Below are positions 25,917 through 34,343 of a DNA stretch of 34,554 bases, in pieces; the first letter of the stretch is position 1; the number at the start of each line of letters is the position of its first letter. This DNA is from Candidatus Faecalibacterium gallistercoris (GTDB taxonomy: Bacteria; Bacillota; Clostridia; Oscillospirales; Ruminococcaceae). The stretch is from assembly GCA_019116585.1 (NCBI GenBank), contig DXBJ01000004.1, positions 1-34,554 of the forward strand, given 5' to 3'. The notes beneath the pieces were generated by a model that saw only the letters and a program-made list of their open reading frames with translations, searched no databases and was not told the origin of the DNA. Position numbers and translations under genes: made by a program.

Positions 25917-25961
25917 ATTATTAGCTTATATATTGACTTTTAATTAGCTAAATACTATACC
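25917..25961 (+). promoter_or_regulatory. Promoter and operators of the mannan catabolic operon
   Basis: TTGACT (25933-25938), 17 bases, TATACC (25956-25961). ATTAGCTAAA lies inside the spacer (about 25943-25952) and TTAGCTTA just upstream (25921-25928), both matching the motif in the CE2/LacI gap. This is the classic repressor arrangement. The stretch 25851-25979 holds only this regulatory region. Confidence 0.65.
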
Positions 25962-25979
25962 AAACACGCAGACAGATCG

Positions 25980-26334
25980 GTGCGGGCAGCTGGCGTCACC
26001 TCCATCCCCAAGACGCCCACCGAGTTCCTGGACGCTTTGCAGAAGGTGCGCGACTACGATCCCAGCATCGCCCCCCTGTACACCAACTACGCCGCCGGCT
26101 GGACCATGAGCGCCTGGGACACCTACATCGGCGGCGGCGCCACCGGCGACCCCGACTGGATGGGCATCGTCATGCCCCAGACCATGGACCCCTTCTCCCC
26201 CGGCGTGCCCACCGGCGACCCCGAGAGCGGCCCCTACGCCGTCTACAACATCCTGTACGAGGCTGTCAAGCGCGGCCTGACCGAGGCTGATCCCACCACC
26301 ACCGACTGGGAGGGCAGCAAGACCCGCATGAACA
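25980..26334 (+). pseudogene. Fragment of ABC sugar-binding protein
   Basis: About 118 residues from the middle of an extracellular solute-binding protein. Family-typical pieces are AAGVTSIPKTPTEFLDAL, LYTNYAAGWTM, YAVYNILYEAV and TTTDWEGSKTRMNNG. The N-terminus (signal peptide, ~150 residues) and the C-terminal ~150 residues are absent. The frame begins abruptly about 18 bases after the promoter -10, so the leader, ribosome site and first third of the gene are gone. At ~26334 it runs into a permease fragment in another frame. It originally bound manno-oligosaccharides, by context. Confidence 0.8.
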
Positions 26335-26730
26335 ATGGGCACCGACGTCATCACCATCTACATCTTCCTGCAGTTCTTCGAGAACCTGTCCCCCACCCTG
26401 GACGAAAGCGCCATCCTGGACGGCTGCACCTACTTCGGCGTCTTTTTCAAGATCCTGCTGCCTCTGCTCAAGCCGGCCATCGTCACCAGCGCCATCCTCA
26501 AGGGCGTGGGCACCTACAACGAATACTACATGGCCAACCTCTACCTGCAGGATAAGACCCGCTACCAGGTGGTGTCCACCTCGCTGTACGTGTTCTCCGG
26601 GCCTATGGGCAGCCAGTACAACTACATCTGCGCAGGCGTCATCATCACCATCATCCCCGCCCTGATCATCTTCCTGCTGTGCCAGGACCAGATCTACAGC
26701 GGCATGGCCGCCGGTGCGGTCAAGGGCTGA
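26335..26730 (+). pseudogene. C-terminal fragment of ABC sugar permease (MalG type)
   Basis: About 131 residues: the C-terminal half of a carbohydrate ABC transporter permease. The EAA-loop region is SAILDGCTYFGVFFKILLP, followed by transmembrane segments ending IITIIPALIIFLLCQ and the typical C-terminal IYSGMAAGAVKG. The N-terminal ~150 residues and any preceding first permease gene are missing. The reading frame opens with an ATG (26335), but the preceding sequence is the binding-protein fragment. A functional importer cannot be made from this copy. GH130_2 follows after 105 bases. Confidence 0.85.
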
Positions 26731-26835
26731 TCCTTCGTCATTCCCCATCTTCTTCATCTCCTTCATCATGGCCCGGCCCTCTGCTTTCGACCGGCGGGGG
26801 GCCGGGGCTGGGAGGGAGCTCTCTCAGGAGGTTTT

Positions 26836-27568
26836 ATGAGCAAGACCATTCTTTACTGCGACGCTTTGCCGGGCATCCCCTGGCAGGACAAGCCCGACGG
26901 GGCCGAGCTGCCGCTGTGGCGCTACACCGAAAACCCCGTCATCCGCCGCAACCCCCTGCCCGGCGTGGCCCGCATCTTCAACAGCGCGGTGGTCCCCTTT
27001 GAGGGCGGCTACATCGGCGTGTTCCGCGGCGAGCAGACCAACGGCATCCCCTTTATCTACCTGGGCCGCAGCGCCGACGGCATCCACTGGGATTTTGACC
27101 GTGACAAGATCCCCTTTGTGAACGAGCAGGGCGAGCCCTTCATGCCCCCCTACGCCTACGACCCCCGCCTGGTCAAGGTGGAGGACACCTACTACATCAT
27201 CTGGTGCCAGGACTTCTACGGCGCTTCCATCGGCATCGCCAAGACCCGGGACTTCCAGACCTTTACCCGGGTGGAGAACCCCTTTGTCCCCTTCAACCGC
27301 AACGCGGTGCTCTTCCCCCGCAAGATCAACGGGATGTTCACCCTGCTCAGCCGCCCCTCCGACTCGGGCCACACCCCCTTCGGCGACATCTTCCTCAGCC
27401 AGAGCCCGGACATGGAGTTCTGGGGCCGCCACCGGGCGCATCGCCCTCTACTACGGCTGCGCCGACAGCTATGTAGGTTTGGCTTTCACGACGGCCGACG
27501 AAGTGGTAGACTATATCAAAGCCCACGATCAGACCAGCGACGCAGACCGCGAACTGGGCCTGCGCTGA
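26836..27568 (+). pseudogene. GH130_2 beta-1,4-mannooligosaccharide phosphorylase, deleted and frameshifted
   Basis: The N-terminal ~200 residues are GH130_2-like, with the catalytic-region motif YAYDPRLVKVEDTYYIIW near residue 108 and FNRNAVLFPRK near 155. After SPDMEFWGRHR the frame breaks. The next frame resumes at ATGRIALYYGCADSYVG and gives a normal C-terminus (~47 residues). Roughly 80 residues of the five-bladed propeller are missing. The two frames meet at GCCACCGG (27428-27435), which reads sensibly both ways. The intact enzyme would release mannose 1-phosphate from manno-oligosaccharides. The GGAGG site before the ATG is intact. Confidence 0.85.
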
Positions 27569-27639
27569 ATCCGACGCCCCGGCGCCCGCTCCAGCCCCTG
27601 CTGGGGCAGGCGCCTGTGTGAAAAAAGGAGGCTTTTCCC

Positions 27640-28821
27640 ATGCCACGCATCAAACAGGCGGCACAGGAGATGCTGAACAACGTCATCCTGCCCTTCTGGA
27701 TGTCCCTCAAAGACGAAACGCACGGCGGCTACTACGGCCTGGTGGACTTTGACCTCCAGGTGGACCGGCAGGCCGAAAAGGGCTGCATCCTCAACAGCCG
27801 CATCCTCTGGTTCTTTTCCGAGGCGGCCATGCTCACCGGCCGGGCGGACGCCGCCGCCTGCGCCCGCCATGCCTACGAGTGGTTCGAGGACCACTGCTTT
27901 GACCGGGAAAACGGCGGCGTCTACTGGAGCTGCGACGCTCTGGGCCGCCCGCTGGACACCACCAAGCACACCTACAACCAGGCTTTTGCCATCTACGCCC
28001 TGTCCGCCTACTACCGGCTGACCGGGCAGCAGGCCGCCCTGGACCGGGCGCTGGAGCTGTTCCGCCTCATCGAGAACCGCTGCACCGACGCGGAAGGCTA
28101 CCTCGAAGCCTTTACGGTGGACTGGCAGCCCGAGAGCAACGAAAAGCTCTCGGAAAACGGCGTCATGGCCGAAAAGACCATGAATACCCTGCTGCACGTC
28201 TTTGAGGGCTACGCCGGCCTCTACCAGGCCAGCCGCGACCCCTCGGTGGGGCAGGCCATGCGCCGCATCCTGGAGATCTACGCGGACAAGATCTATTCCC
28301 CGGAGCTGCACCGGCAGCTGGTCTTTTTTGACCGGCACTACCAGTCCATCATCGACCTGTACAGCTACGGCCACGACATCGAGTCCAGCTGGCTGATCGA
28401 CTGGGGCTGCGCCCTGCTGGGCGATACCGCCCTGACCGCGAAGATCACCGCCATCAACTCCGACCTTGCCCGCAGCGTCTACGCCCACGCTTACCGGGAC
28501 CACTCCCTGCTCAACGAGTGCGAGCGCGGGGTGGACAACACCACCCGGGTCTGGTGGGTCCAGGCCGAGGCGGTGCTGGGCTTTGTGAACGAATACGAGA
28601 AATCCGGCGGCGAAGCCTACGCTGCCGCCGCCGCGGACATCTGGCATTACATCACCGACAAGCTGGTGGACAAGCGCCCCGGCGGCGAGTGGTTCTGGTC
28701 GGTGGACGCCAGCGGCGTGCCGGCCAGCCGCCAGCCCATTGTGGAGCCGTGGAAATGCCCCTACCACAACGGGCGCATGTGTATGGAACTGATCAGGAGG
28801 GACCCCGATGTCACAGTCTAA
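27640..28821 (+). CDS. Cellobiose 2-epimerase (AGE family)
   Basis: A 393-residue (alpha/alpha)6-barrel enzyme that epimerises the reducing-end sugar of beta-1,4 disaccharides, here mannobiose to mannosylglucose, the substrate of the following GH130_1. Family residues visible are KHTYNQ (near 110), MNTLLHVFE with its His near 187, [10 protein letters not shown] with a catalytic His near 246, WWVQAEA near 305, and [11 protein letters not shown] with the last catalytic His near 377. Length is normal for cellobiose 2-epimerase and the neighbours exclude an N-acetylglucosamine role. AAAGGAGG precedes the start. It overlaps the next gene by 14 bases. It looks intact. Confidence 0.9.
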   Translation: MPRIKQAAQEMLNNVILPFWMSLKDETHGGYYGLVDFDLQVDRQAEKGCILNSRILWFFSEAAMLTGRADAAACARHAYEWFEDHCFDRENGGVYWSCDALGRPLDTTKHTYNQAFAIYALSAYYRLTGQQAALDRALELFRLIENRCTDAEGYLEAFTVDWQPESNEKLSENGVMAEKTMNTLLHVFEGYAGLYQASRDPSVGQAMRRILEIYADKIYSPELHRQLVFFDRHYQSIIDLYSYGHDIESSWLIDWGCALLGDTALTAKITAINSDLARSVYAHAYRDHSLLNECERGVDNTTRVWWVQAEAVLGFVNEYEKSGGEAYAAAAADIWHYITDKLVDKRPGGEWFWSVDASGVPASRQPIVEPWKCPYHNGRMCMELIRRDPDVTV

Positions 28822-29995
28822 ACTGCACCCCGAATACCTGCGCCAGAAGGCCCTGCAGGAGGCCCTGCTGGCCCGCAAGAACCATAAGTCCGACTGGTAC
28901 AACGGCATCTACGACCGGTGGGACTACCCCGTCCTCACCCGCGAGCACATCCCCCTGGAGTGGCGGTTCGACCTTGACCCCGCCTCCAACCCCTACTTTA
29001 TGGAGCGGCTGGGGGTGAACGCGGTGTTCAACGCCGGCGCCATCGAGCTGGACGGCAAGTTCTACCTGGTGGCCCGGGTGGAGGGCAACGACCGCAAGAG
29101 CTTTTTTGCGGTGGCCGAGAGCGACAGCCCGGTGGACGGCTTCCGCTTCTGGGACAAGCCCGTCCAGCTGCCCGACACCTGCCCCGAGGAGACCAACGTC
29201 TACGATATGCGGCTGACCAAGCACGAGGACGGCTGGATCTACGGCGTGTTCTGCTCCGAGAGCAAGGATAAGTCGAACCCCGCCCTGTCCGCCGCCGTGG
29301 CCGCCGCCGGCATCGTCCGCACCCGGGACCTCAAAACCTGGGAGCGGCTGCCCAACCTGGTCACCCTGCGCAGCCCCCAGCAGCGCAACGTGGACCTGCT
29401 GCCCAGCGTTGTCAACGGCAAGTACGCCTTCTACACCCGCCCCATGGACGACTTCATCGACACCGGCTCGGGCGGCGGCGTAGGCTTTGGCCTGTGCGAG
29501 GACATCACCCACCCCGTCATCGACGAGGAGATCATCACCAGCCCCCGCCGCTACCACACCATCACCGAGGCCAAGAACGGCGAGGGCGCCACCCCCATCA
29601 AGACCGAAAAAGGCTGGCTGCACATCGCCCACGGCGTGCGCAACACCGCCGCCGGGCTGCGGTATGTGATCTATGTGTTCGTCACCGATCTGGCCGAGCC
29701 CTGGAAGGTCATCGCCGAGCCCGCGGGCTTCCTGATCGCGCCCCGCGGCTGGGAGCGGATAGGGGACGTGTCCAACGTGGTGTTCACCAACGGGGCCATC
29801 GCCCGGGACAACGGCGAGCTGTACATCTACTACGCCGCCAGCGACACCCGGCTGCACGTGGCCAGCACCACCGTGGACCGGATGCTGGACTTCGCCTTCC
29901 ACACCCCGGCAGACCCCCTGCGCGGCCGTGACTGCGTCGCCCAGCGGTGCGCCCTGATCGACCGGAACCGCGCCTTCCTGGCAAGCCTGAAATAA
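28808..29995 (+). CDS. GH130_1 4-O-beta-mannosylglucose phosphorylase
   Basis: A 395-residue enzyme converting mannosyl-beta-1,4-glucose and phosphate to mannose 1-phosphate and glucose in the cytosol. It matches the GH130_1 subgroup closely: [18 protein letters not shown] near residue 28, [17 protein letters not shown] near 60, [13 protein letters not shown] with the catalytic Asp near 130, [14 protein letters not shown] near 195, [16 protein letters not shown] near 215 and [14 protein letters not shown] near 350. The length is full. It is translationally coupled to the epimerase (14-base overlap), the conserved order in gut Firmicutes mannan loci. It is intact, unlike GH130_2. Confidence 0.94.
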   Translation: MSQSKLHPEYLRQKALQEALLARKNHKSDWYNGIYDRWDYPVLTREHIPLEWRFDLDPASNPYFMERLGVNAVFNAGAIELDGKFYLVARVEGNDRKSFFAVAESDSPVDGFRFWDKPVQLPDTCPEETNVYDMRLTKHEDGWIYGVFCSESKDKSNPALSAAVAAAGIVRTRDLKTWERLPNLVTLRSPQQRNVDLLPSVVNGKYAFYTRPMDDFIDTGSGGGVGFGLCEDITHPVIDEEIITSPRRYHTITEAKNGEGATPIKTEKGWLHIAHGVRNTAAGLRYVIYVFVTDLAEPWKVIAEPAGFLIAPRGWERIGDVSNVVFTNGAIARDNGELYIYYAASDTRLHVASTTVDRMLDFAFHTPADPLRGRDCVAQRCALIDRNRAFLASLK

Positions 29996-30067
29996 TCACA
30001 CCCGGAGAGCGGCCGGCCCCCTTTGTTGGCGGCCGGCCTGCCCGCTCCCACGGAAGAGGATGCTGCT

Positions 30068-31621
30068 ATGATCGTCCATACCGATACATGCTTTACCCTG
30101 CACACCGCCCACACCAGCTACCAAATGGCCGTGGGCCCCGGCGGCGCGCTGCTGCACACCTACTACGGCCCCCGCCTGCCCGACCGCGCCCCCGACCTGA
30201 CCGACGGCCGGCGCCCCCACGACGACCCCGGCTGCTGGACCGACCTGCTGCCCAAAGAGTGGTCGGCCCCCGGCGCAGCCGACCACCGCACGCCCCCCTG
30301 CATCCCCGCCTTTGCCGACGGCTCCGAGACCGCCGAGCTGACCTTTGTGCAGGCGGAGGCGGCCGCAGGCAAACCGGCCCTGCCGGGGCTGCCCGCCTTC
30401 CGGGACGGAGACGGGGTCGAGACCCTGACCCTCACCCTGCGGGACGTCTTTGGGCTGGAAGTGCAGCTGCGGTACACGGTCTACGAGGCCGAGGACCTGA
30501 TCACCCGGACCGCGGTCTACACCAACACCTCTTCCCTCCCGCTGACGCTGCACAAGGCGGCCTCCCTCTGCCTGGACTTTGCCCCGGGCCCCATGGACCT
30601 GATCACCCTGAACGGCACCTGGGCGGCCGAGCGCACCCCCGAGCGCGCGCCCCTGCGCTGGGGCATCCAGAGCATCGGCAGCACCCGGGGCATCCCCGGC
30701 CACGCCCACAATCCCGCCGCCATCCTCTGCACCCCCGACTGCACCGAGACGGCGGGCTCCTGCTGGGGCTTTGCCCTGGTGTACAGCGGCAACTTCCTGA
30801 TCGAGGCCCAGCGCGCCGACGCCGGCCAGCGGCTGGTGATGGGCATCCATCCCTACCACTTCCACTGGCAGCTGGAGCCCGGGGCCAGCTTTGCCGCCCC
30901 CGAGGCCGCCATGGTCTATTCGGACCAGGGCCTGGGCGAGATGAGCCGCCGCTTCCACAACGCCATCCGCACCCGTCTGCTGCCGCCCCGCTGGCAGGAC
31001 ATGAAAGCGCCGCGCCCGGTGCTGCTCAACAGCTGGGAGGCCTGCTACTTCGACTTTGACGAAGCAAAGCTGCTGGCCCTGGCCGGCGCGGCCCGGCAGG
31101 CGGACATCGACCTGTTCGTGCTGGACGACGGCTGGTTCAAAGGGCGCAACGGCACCGCCTCCAGCCTGGGCGACTGGACTGCGGACCGGACCAAGCTGCC
31201 CGACGGCCTGCCCGGCCTGTGCGCCAAACTCAACGCCATGGACCTGGGCCTGGGCCTTTGGGTCGAGCCGGAGGCGGTCAGCCCCGACAGCGATCTGTAC
31301 CGCGCCCATCCGGACTGGGCCTTTGCGGTGCCGGGCCGCCAGCCCTGCCAGATCCGTTACCAGTACAACCTGGACCTAAGCCGCCCGGAGGTGGTGGACG
31401 GCGTCTGGCAGCAGCTGGAGCAGGTGCTGCGCAGCTGCCCCATCCAGTATCTGAAATGGGACATGAACCGGGCCCTGGCCGACGTCTACAGCCCGGCCCT
31501 GCCCGCCGCCCCGGAGGGCGGCAGCTGGTATCTGGCCCGCCGCATCACCGAAGGGGCCGAGGGCAAGCCCGCCCTGGACCGGGGCGACCGGCTCTGGGCG
31601 CGGCTGACCGCCCCTGACTGA
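30068..31621 (+). pseudogene. Truncated GH36 alpha-galactosidase lacking the acid/base half
   Basis: 517 residues against the usual ~730. The N-terminal beta-supersandwich (1-~310) and the first half of the barrel are present: LNSWEACYFDFDE, LFVLDDGWFKGRN, GLWVEPEAVSPDSD and the nucleophile motif IQYLKWDMNRAL near residue 472. Soon after SPALPAAPEGG the family sequence ends and a ~30-residue unrecognised tail runs to the stop. The CSGGGGRFD acid/base motif, the rest of the barrel and the C-terminal domain are absent, so hydrolysis is not expected. The intact enzyme would strip alpha-1,6-galactose from galactomannan oligosaccharides. The start at 30068 follows GAAGAGG. Confidence 0.8.
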
Positions 31622-31638
31622 GAGGAGTGTTGTACGAT

Positions 31639-33138
31639 ATGACGCTGAGACCTGCCGCTGTTTTTTCGGACCACATGGTGCTGCAGCGGGAGCGGCCCAT
31701 CCCCCTCTGGGGCACGGCCGCCCCCGGCGCCCAGGTAGCCTGCCGGCTCGAGCCCGCCGTTGCCGCCGCCAGCGGCCAGGCGGACGGCGCGGGCAGCTGG
31801 CGCATCACCCTGCCGGCCCTGCCGGCCGGCGGACCCTACACCCTGACCATCACCGCCGGCAGCCAGACTGTCTGTTTGGATGACGTGTGGCTGGGCGAAG
31901 TATGGCTGGCCGGCGGGCAGAGCAACATGGAGCTGCCCCTGGCCAACAGCCGCGACGGCCAGGCCGTCCTGGCCCGCTGCGCCGACCCCCGCCTCCACTT
32001 TTACGAGACCCCCAAGGTCACCACCCCCGAGGCCGCCCAGGCCGCCCCCTCCGGCTGGCAGAAGGTCACGCCGGACACCGCGGCCAACCTCTCGGCCGTG
32101 GCCTACTACGCGGCGGCGGCCCTGGCCCGGGCGCTGGATGTCCATGTAGGCATCCTGGAATGTTTCTGGGGCGGCACCTACGCCCACTGCTGGATGCCCC
32201 GCCGGCTGCTGGAGACTTTCCCCGAAGGGCAGGCCCGCATCCGCTGGTACGACGCCCGGGTGGGCGATAAGACCGACGCCCAGTTCGAGGCCGAGTGCGC
32301 CGCCTACCAGGCCAGCGTGGACGACTGGAACCGGCGGATCGCCGCCCGCCGCGCCGCCGACCCGGATGTGAGCTGGACGGTGCTGAACGCCGACTGCGGC
32401 CTGTATCCCTGGCCGCCGCCGGCGGGGCGCACCGGCTTCCAGCGGCCGGGCAACCTGTTCGACAGCATGCTGCGCCGCATCTGCCCCTACGGCATCCGCG
32501 GCTTCTGGTACTACCAGGGCGAGCAGGACGAGGAATGGCCCCGGGACTACCAGGCCGAACTGACCCAGCTGGTCCGCTGCTGGGACGATGCGGCGGGCAG
32601 CCTGCCCTTCCTGCTGGTGCAGCTGCCCATGTACGCCACCGGCGCAGGGCCGGACAGCTGGCCCCTGCTGCGCCAGGCCCAGGCCCGCGTGGCCGCCGCC
32701 GAGCCCAACGCCGGACTGGTGGTGCTGGCCGACTGCGGCGAGGCGGACAACATCCACCCCGTCGACAAGGAGCCGGCGGGCCGGCGGCTTGCCCTGCTGG
32801 CGCTGGAAACCGTCTACGGCCAGCCGGTGGCGGGCCGCTCGCCCCAGCTGCTGGAGGCCCGGCGGGGCCCCGGCCCGGGGCAGGTCCTGCTCCGCTTTGC
32901 CCACCACGCCGGCGGGATGCAGGTGCGGGGCGGCGGCGTGCAGCTGGCGGGGGCGGACGGCGTCTTTCGGGACGCCCAGGCCGCCCCGGCCGGCCCCGAC
33001 CGGATCCTGGCCTGCTGCGGCGCCCTCCGGGACCCCTGCGCCGTACGCTACGCCTGGTACAACTACGGCCCCGCCGGCCTGTACGGCGGCACGGGCCTGC
33101 CCGCAGCGCCCTTTGGGCCCCGCACGCTCAACGATTGA
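31639..33138 (+). CDS. SASA-domain acetylesterase (sialate O-acetylesterase family)
   Basis: About 499 residues, apparently complete. The typical start is LRPAAVFSDHMVLQR; a beta-sandwich runs to ~95; the nucleophile motif is GEVWLAGGQSNMELPL (Ser near residue 98). Further on are WYYQGEQDEEW near 297 and the catalytic DNIHPVDK His near 375. Family members remove O-acetyl groups; in mannan loci such SGNH esterases pair with CE2 to deacetylate mannosyl residues, which is more likely here than sialate. No signal peptide is seen. The ATG at 31639 was chosen (AGAGGAG 11 bases upstream); a GTG at 31627 is in frame. It follows the truncated GH36 by 17 bases. Confidence 0.85.
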   Translation: MTLRPAAVFSDHMVLQRERPIPLWGTAAPGAQVACRLEPAVAAASGQADGAGSWRITLPALPAGGPYTLTITAGSQTVCLDDVWLGEVWLAGGQSNMELPLANSRDGQAVLARCADPRLHFYETPKVTTPEAAQAAPSGWQKVTPDTAANLSAVAYYAAAALARALDVHVGILECFWGGTYAHCWMPRRLLETFPEGQARIRWYDARVGDKTDAQFEAECAAYQASVDDWNRRIAARRAADPDVSWTVLNADCGLYPWPPPAGRTGFQRPGNLFDSMLRRICPYGIRGFWYYQGEQDEEWPRDYQAELTQLVRCWDDAAGSLPFLLVQLPMYATGAGPDSWPLLRQAQARVAAAEPNAGLVVLADCGEADNIHPVDKEPAGRRLALLALETVYGQPVAGRSPQLLEARRGPGPGQVLLRFAHHAGGMQVRGGGVQLAGADGVFRDAQAAPAGPDRILACCGALRDPCAVRYAWYNYGPAGLYGGTGLPAAPFGPRTLND

Positions 33139-33182
33139 CCCCGGGACGCACCTGAAGTCGCCCCCGGCCGGGAGGTATTGCC

Positions 33183-33815
33183 ATGAAGAACCGACACCTG
33201 AACGATTCCCCTTTCTTCCGCTACATGAGCTTTGCCGGAGACGTGTTCCTGCTGCATCTATGCTGGCTGCTGGGCTGTGTCCTTGCGGTCACGGCCAGGG
33301 CGTCCACGACGGCGGCGTTCTCCGTGGCAGGCAAAATGGCCGCCAAGCAGGAACACCGTGTCTTTCACGATTACGGGCGGGCCTTCCGGCGGGACTTCGC
33401 CCAGGCCACCCGGGTGTGGGTGCTGTTCATCCTGCTGGGGCTTTTGATCCTGGCCGATTATCAGCTGGGCCTGGCCAACAGCGGCGCTTTGGGCGGCGTG
33501 CTGATCGCGGTGGCCGCGGCGGCAGCCCTGCTGTGGCTGTGCGCGGTGGGCGGCAGCTTTGCCCTGTTGGGCCGCTTTGTGTACGCCCGCAGCCGCGACC
33601 TGCTCAAGGACAGCCTGCGCATCAGCCTGGCCCGGCCCAAGGCCGCCCTGATCTGGGTGGTGGGCATGGCGCTGCTACCCCTGCTGTACGGCCCCGTGCC
33701 CAACCTGTTTTGGTATCTCTTCCCCCTGTAGCTGCTGATCGGCGGCGGCCTGACCATCACGGCGGCCGCCTTTGCCCTGCGGCCCGCCTTTGCCCAACTG
33801 GAACAACAGCATTGA
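33183..33815 (+). pseudogene. YesL/DUF624 membrane protein with in-frame amber stop
   Basis: YesL-like DUF624 protein, a four-to-five-TM family commonly encoded beside sugar ABC transporters, of unknown function. The start MKNRHLNDSPFFRYMSFAGD is typical. After FWYLFPL a TAG (33729-33731) interrupts the frame. Reading through restores LLIGGGLTITAAAFALRPAF and ends at TGA 33813-33815, giving the normal ~210-residue length. A single CAG-to-TAG change would explain it. Translation to the TAG would yield 182 residues without the last membrane segment. GGGAGG precedes the start. Confidence 0.75.
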
Positions 33816-33835
33816 ACGCTGGAGGATCTTGATCT

Positions 33836-34194
33836 ATGCAGCAAATCCACGCCATCAATTTCGCGCCCTTTGCCCCCGGGGGGCCTTTGCCGGCCCCGAA
33901 GCCGCCGGCGAACTGTGCCGGATGCAGGAGCTGACCGGCGCCGACGCCGGCTGCATGCAGATCGCGGGCTCTGCGGCCGTCCCCAACAACTGGGGGCTGC
34001 AGGGCGCGCCGGACCCGGAAGAACAGGCCCGCTGGTACAACGCCCTTTTGACGGCCTGCCAGGCCAGACCCTGGTTTGGCGGCACCGCCTTTTGGGACTG
34101 GCCGCTGCCGGCCCATGCGGCAGCAGACCGGTACGCCTTTATCCAGGGGCCTGCGCTGGATCGGATCCGCGCATTCTATTGTGCAGGGAAATGA
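33836..34194 (+). pseudogene. GH113-like beta-mannanase remnant
   Basis: Both ends of a GH113-type protein joined with the core missing. The N-terminal MQQIHAINFAPFAP is followed by a frameshift at CCCCCGGGGGG (about 33868-33878; one C short of the frame giving APRGAFAGPEA). The other frame continues ELCRMQELTGAD, then jumps to AGCMQIAGSAAVPNNWG and the C-terminus QARWYNALL, PWFGGTAFWDW and ALDRIRAFYCAGK. About 190 residues, including both catalytic Glu regions, are absent. GGAGG lies before the ATG. GH113 enzymes cleave beta-mannan oligosaccharides. The family call rests on the INFAPF and PWF...FWDW motifs. Confidence 0.68.
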
Positions 34195-34296
34195 AGGTAA
34201 CGTGAAACCGCGGCCGACCTGCGCAGCGCCCCCCGCGCCGGCCGGGGACCATGCCCCCCTCCAGACACGCGCTCCCCGCCGGGCGCCATAAAACCG

Positions 34297-34340
34297 GAAC
34301 GGCCGTCCGCCGCACATTGCAGTGCGGCGGGCGGCCGTTC
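34297..34340 (+). terminator. Strong hairpin after the mannan locus
   Basis: GAACGGCCGTCCGCCGCAC (34297-34315) pairs with GTGCGGCGGGCGGCCGTTC (34322-34340) with one G-T pair; only GTTCTTC follows. It is the likely 3' end of the operon. 34195-34296 holds no recognisable gene. Confidence 0.6.
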
Positions 34341-34343
34341 TTC

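Noticed and set aside
26266-26769. Minus-strand open frame over the permease fragment
   Set aside because: It is Asp/Val/Gly/Gln-rich shadow sequence; the plus-strand frame carries a clear ABC permease motif.
27640-33138. Sialic acid catabolism, suggested by an AGE-family epimerase and a sialate O-acetylesterase family protein plus a TRAP transporter
   Set aside because: No sialate lyase, ManNAc kinase or ManNAc-6-phosphate epimerase is present. The epimerase has cellobiose 2-epimerase features and overlaps a GH130_1 phosphorylase, which fits mannan breakdown.
33729-33731. Programmed amber readthrough or pyrrolysine codon
   Set aside because: There is no supporting context, and the gene lies among several clearly damaged genes; a point nonsense mutation is simpler.
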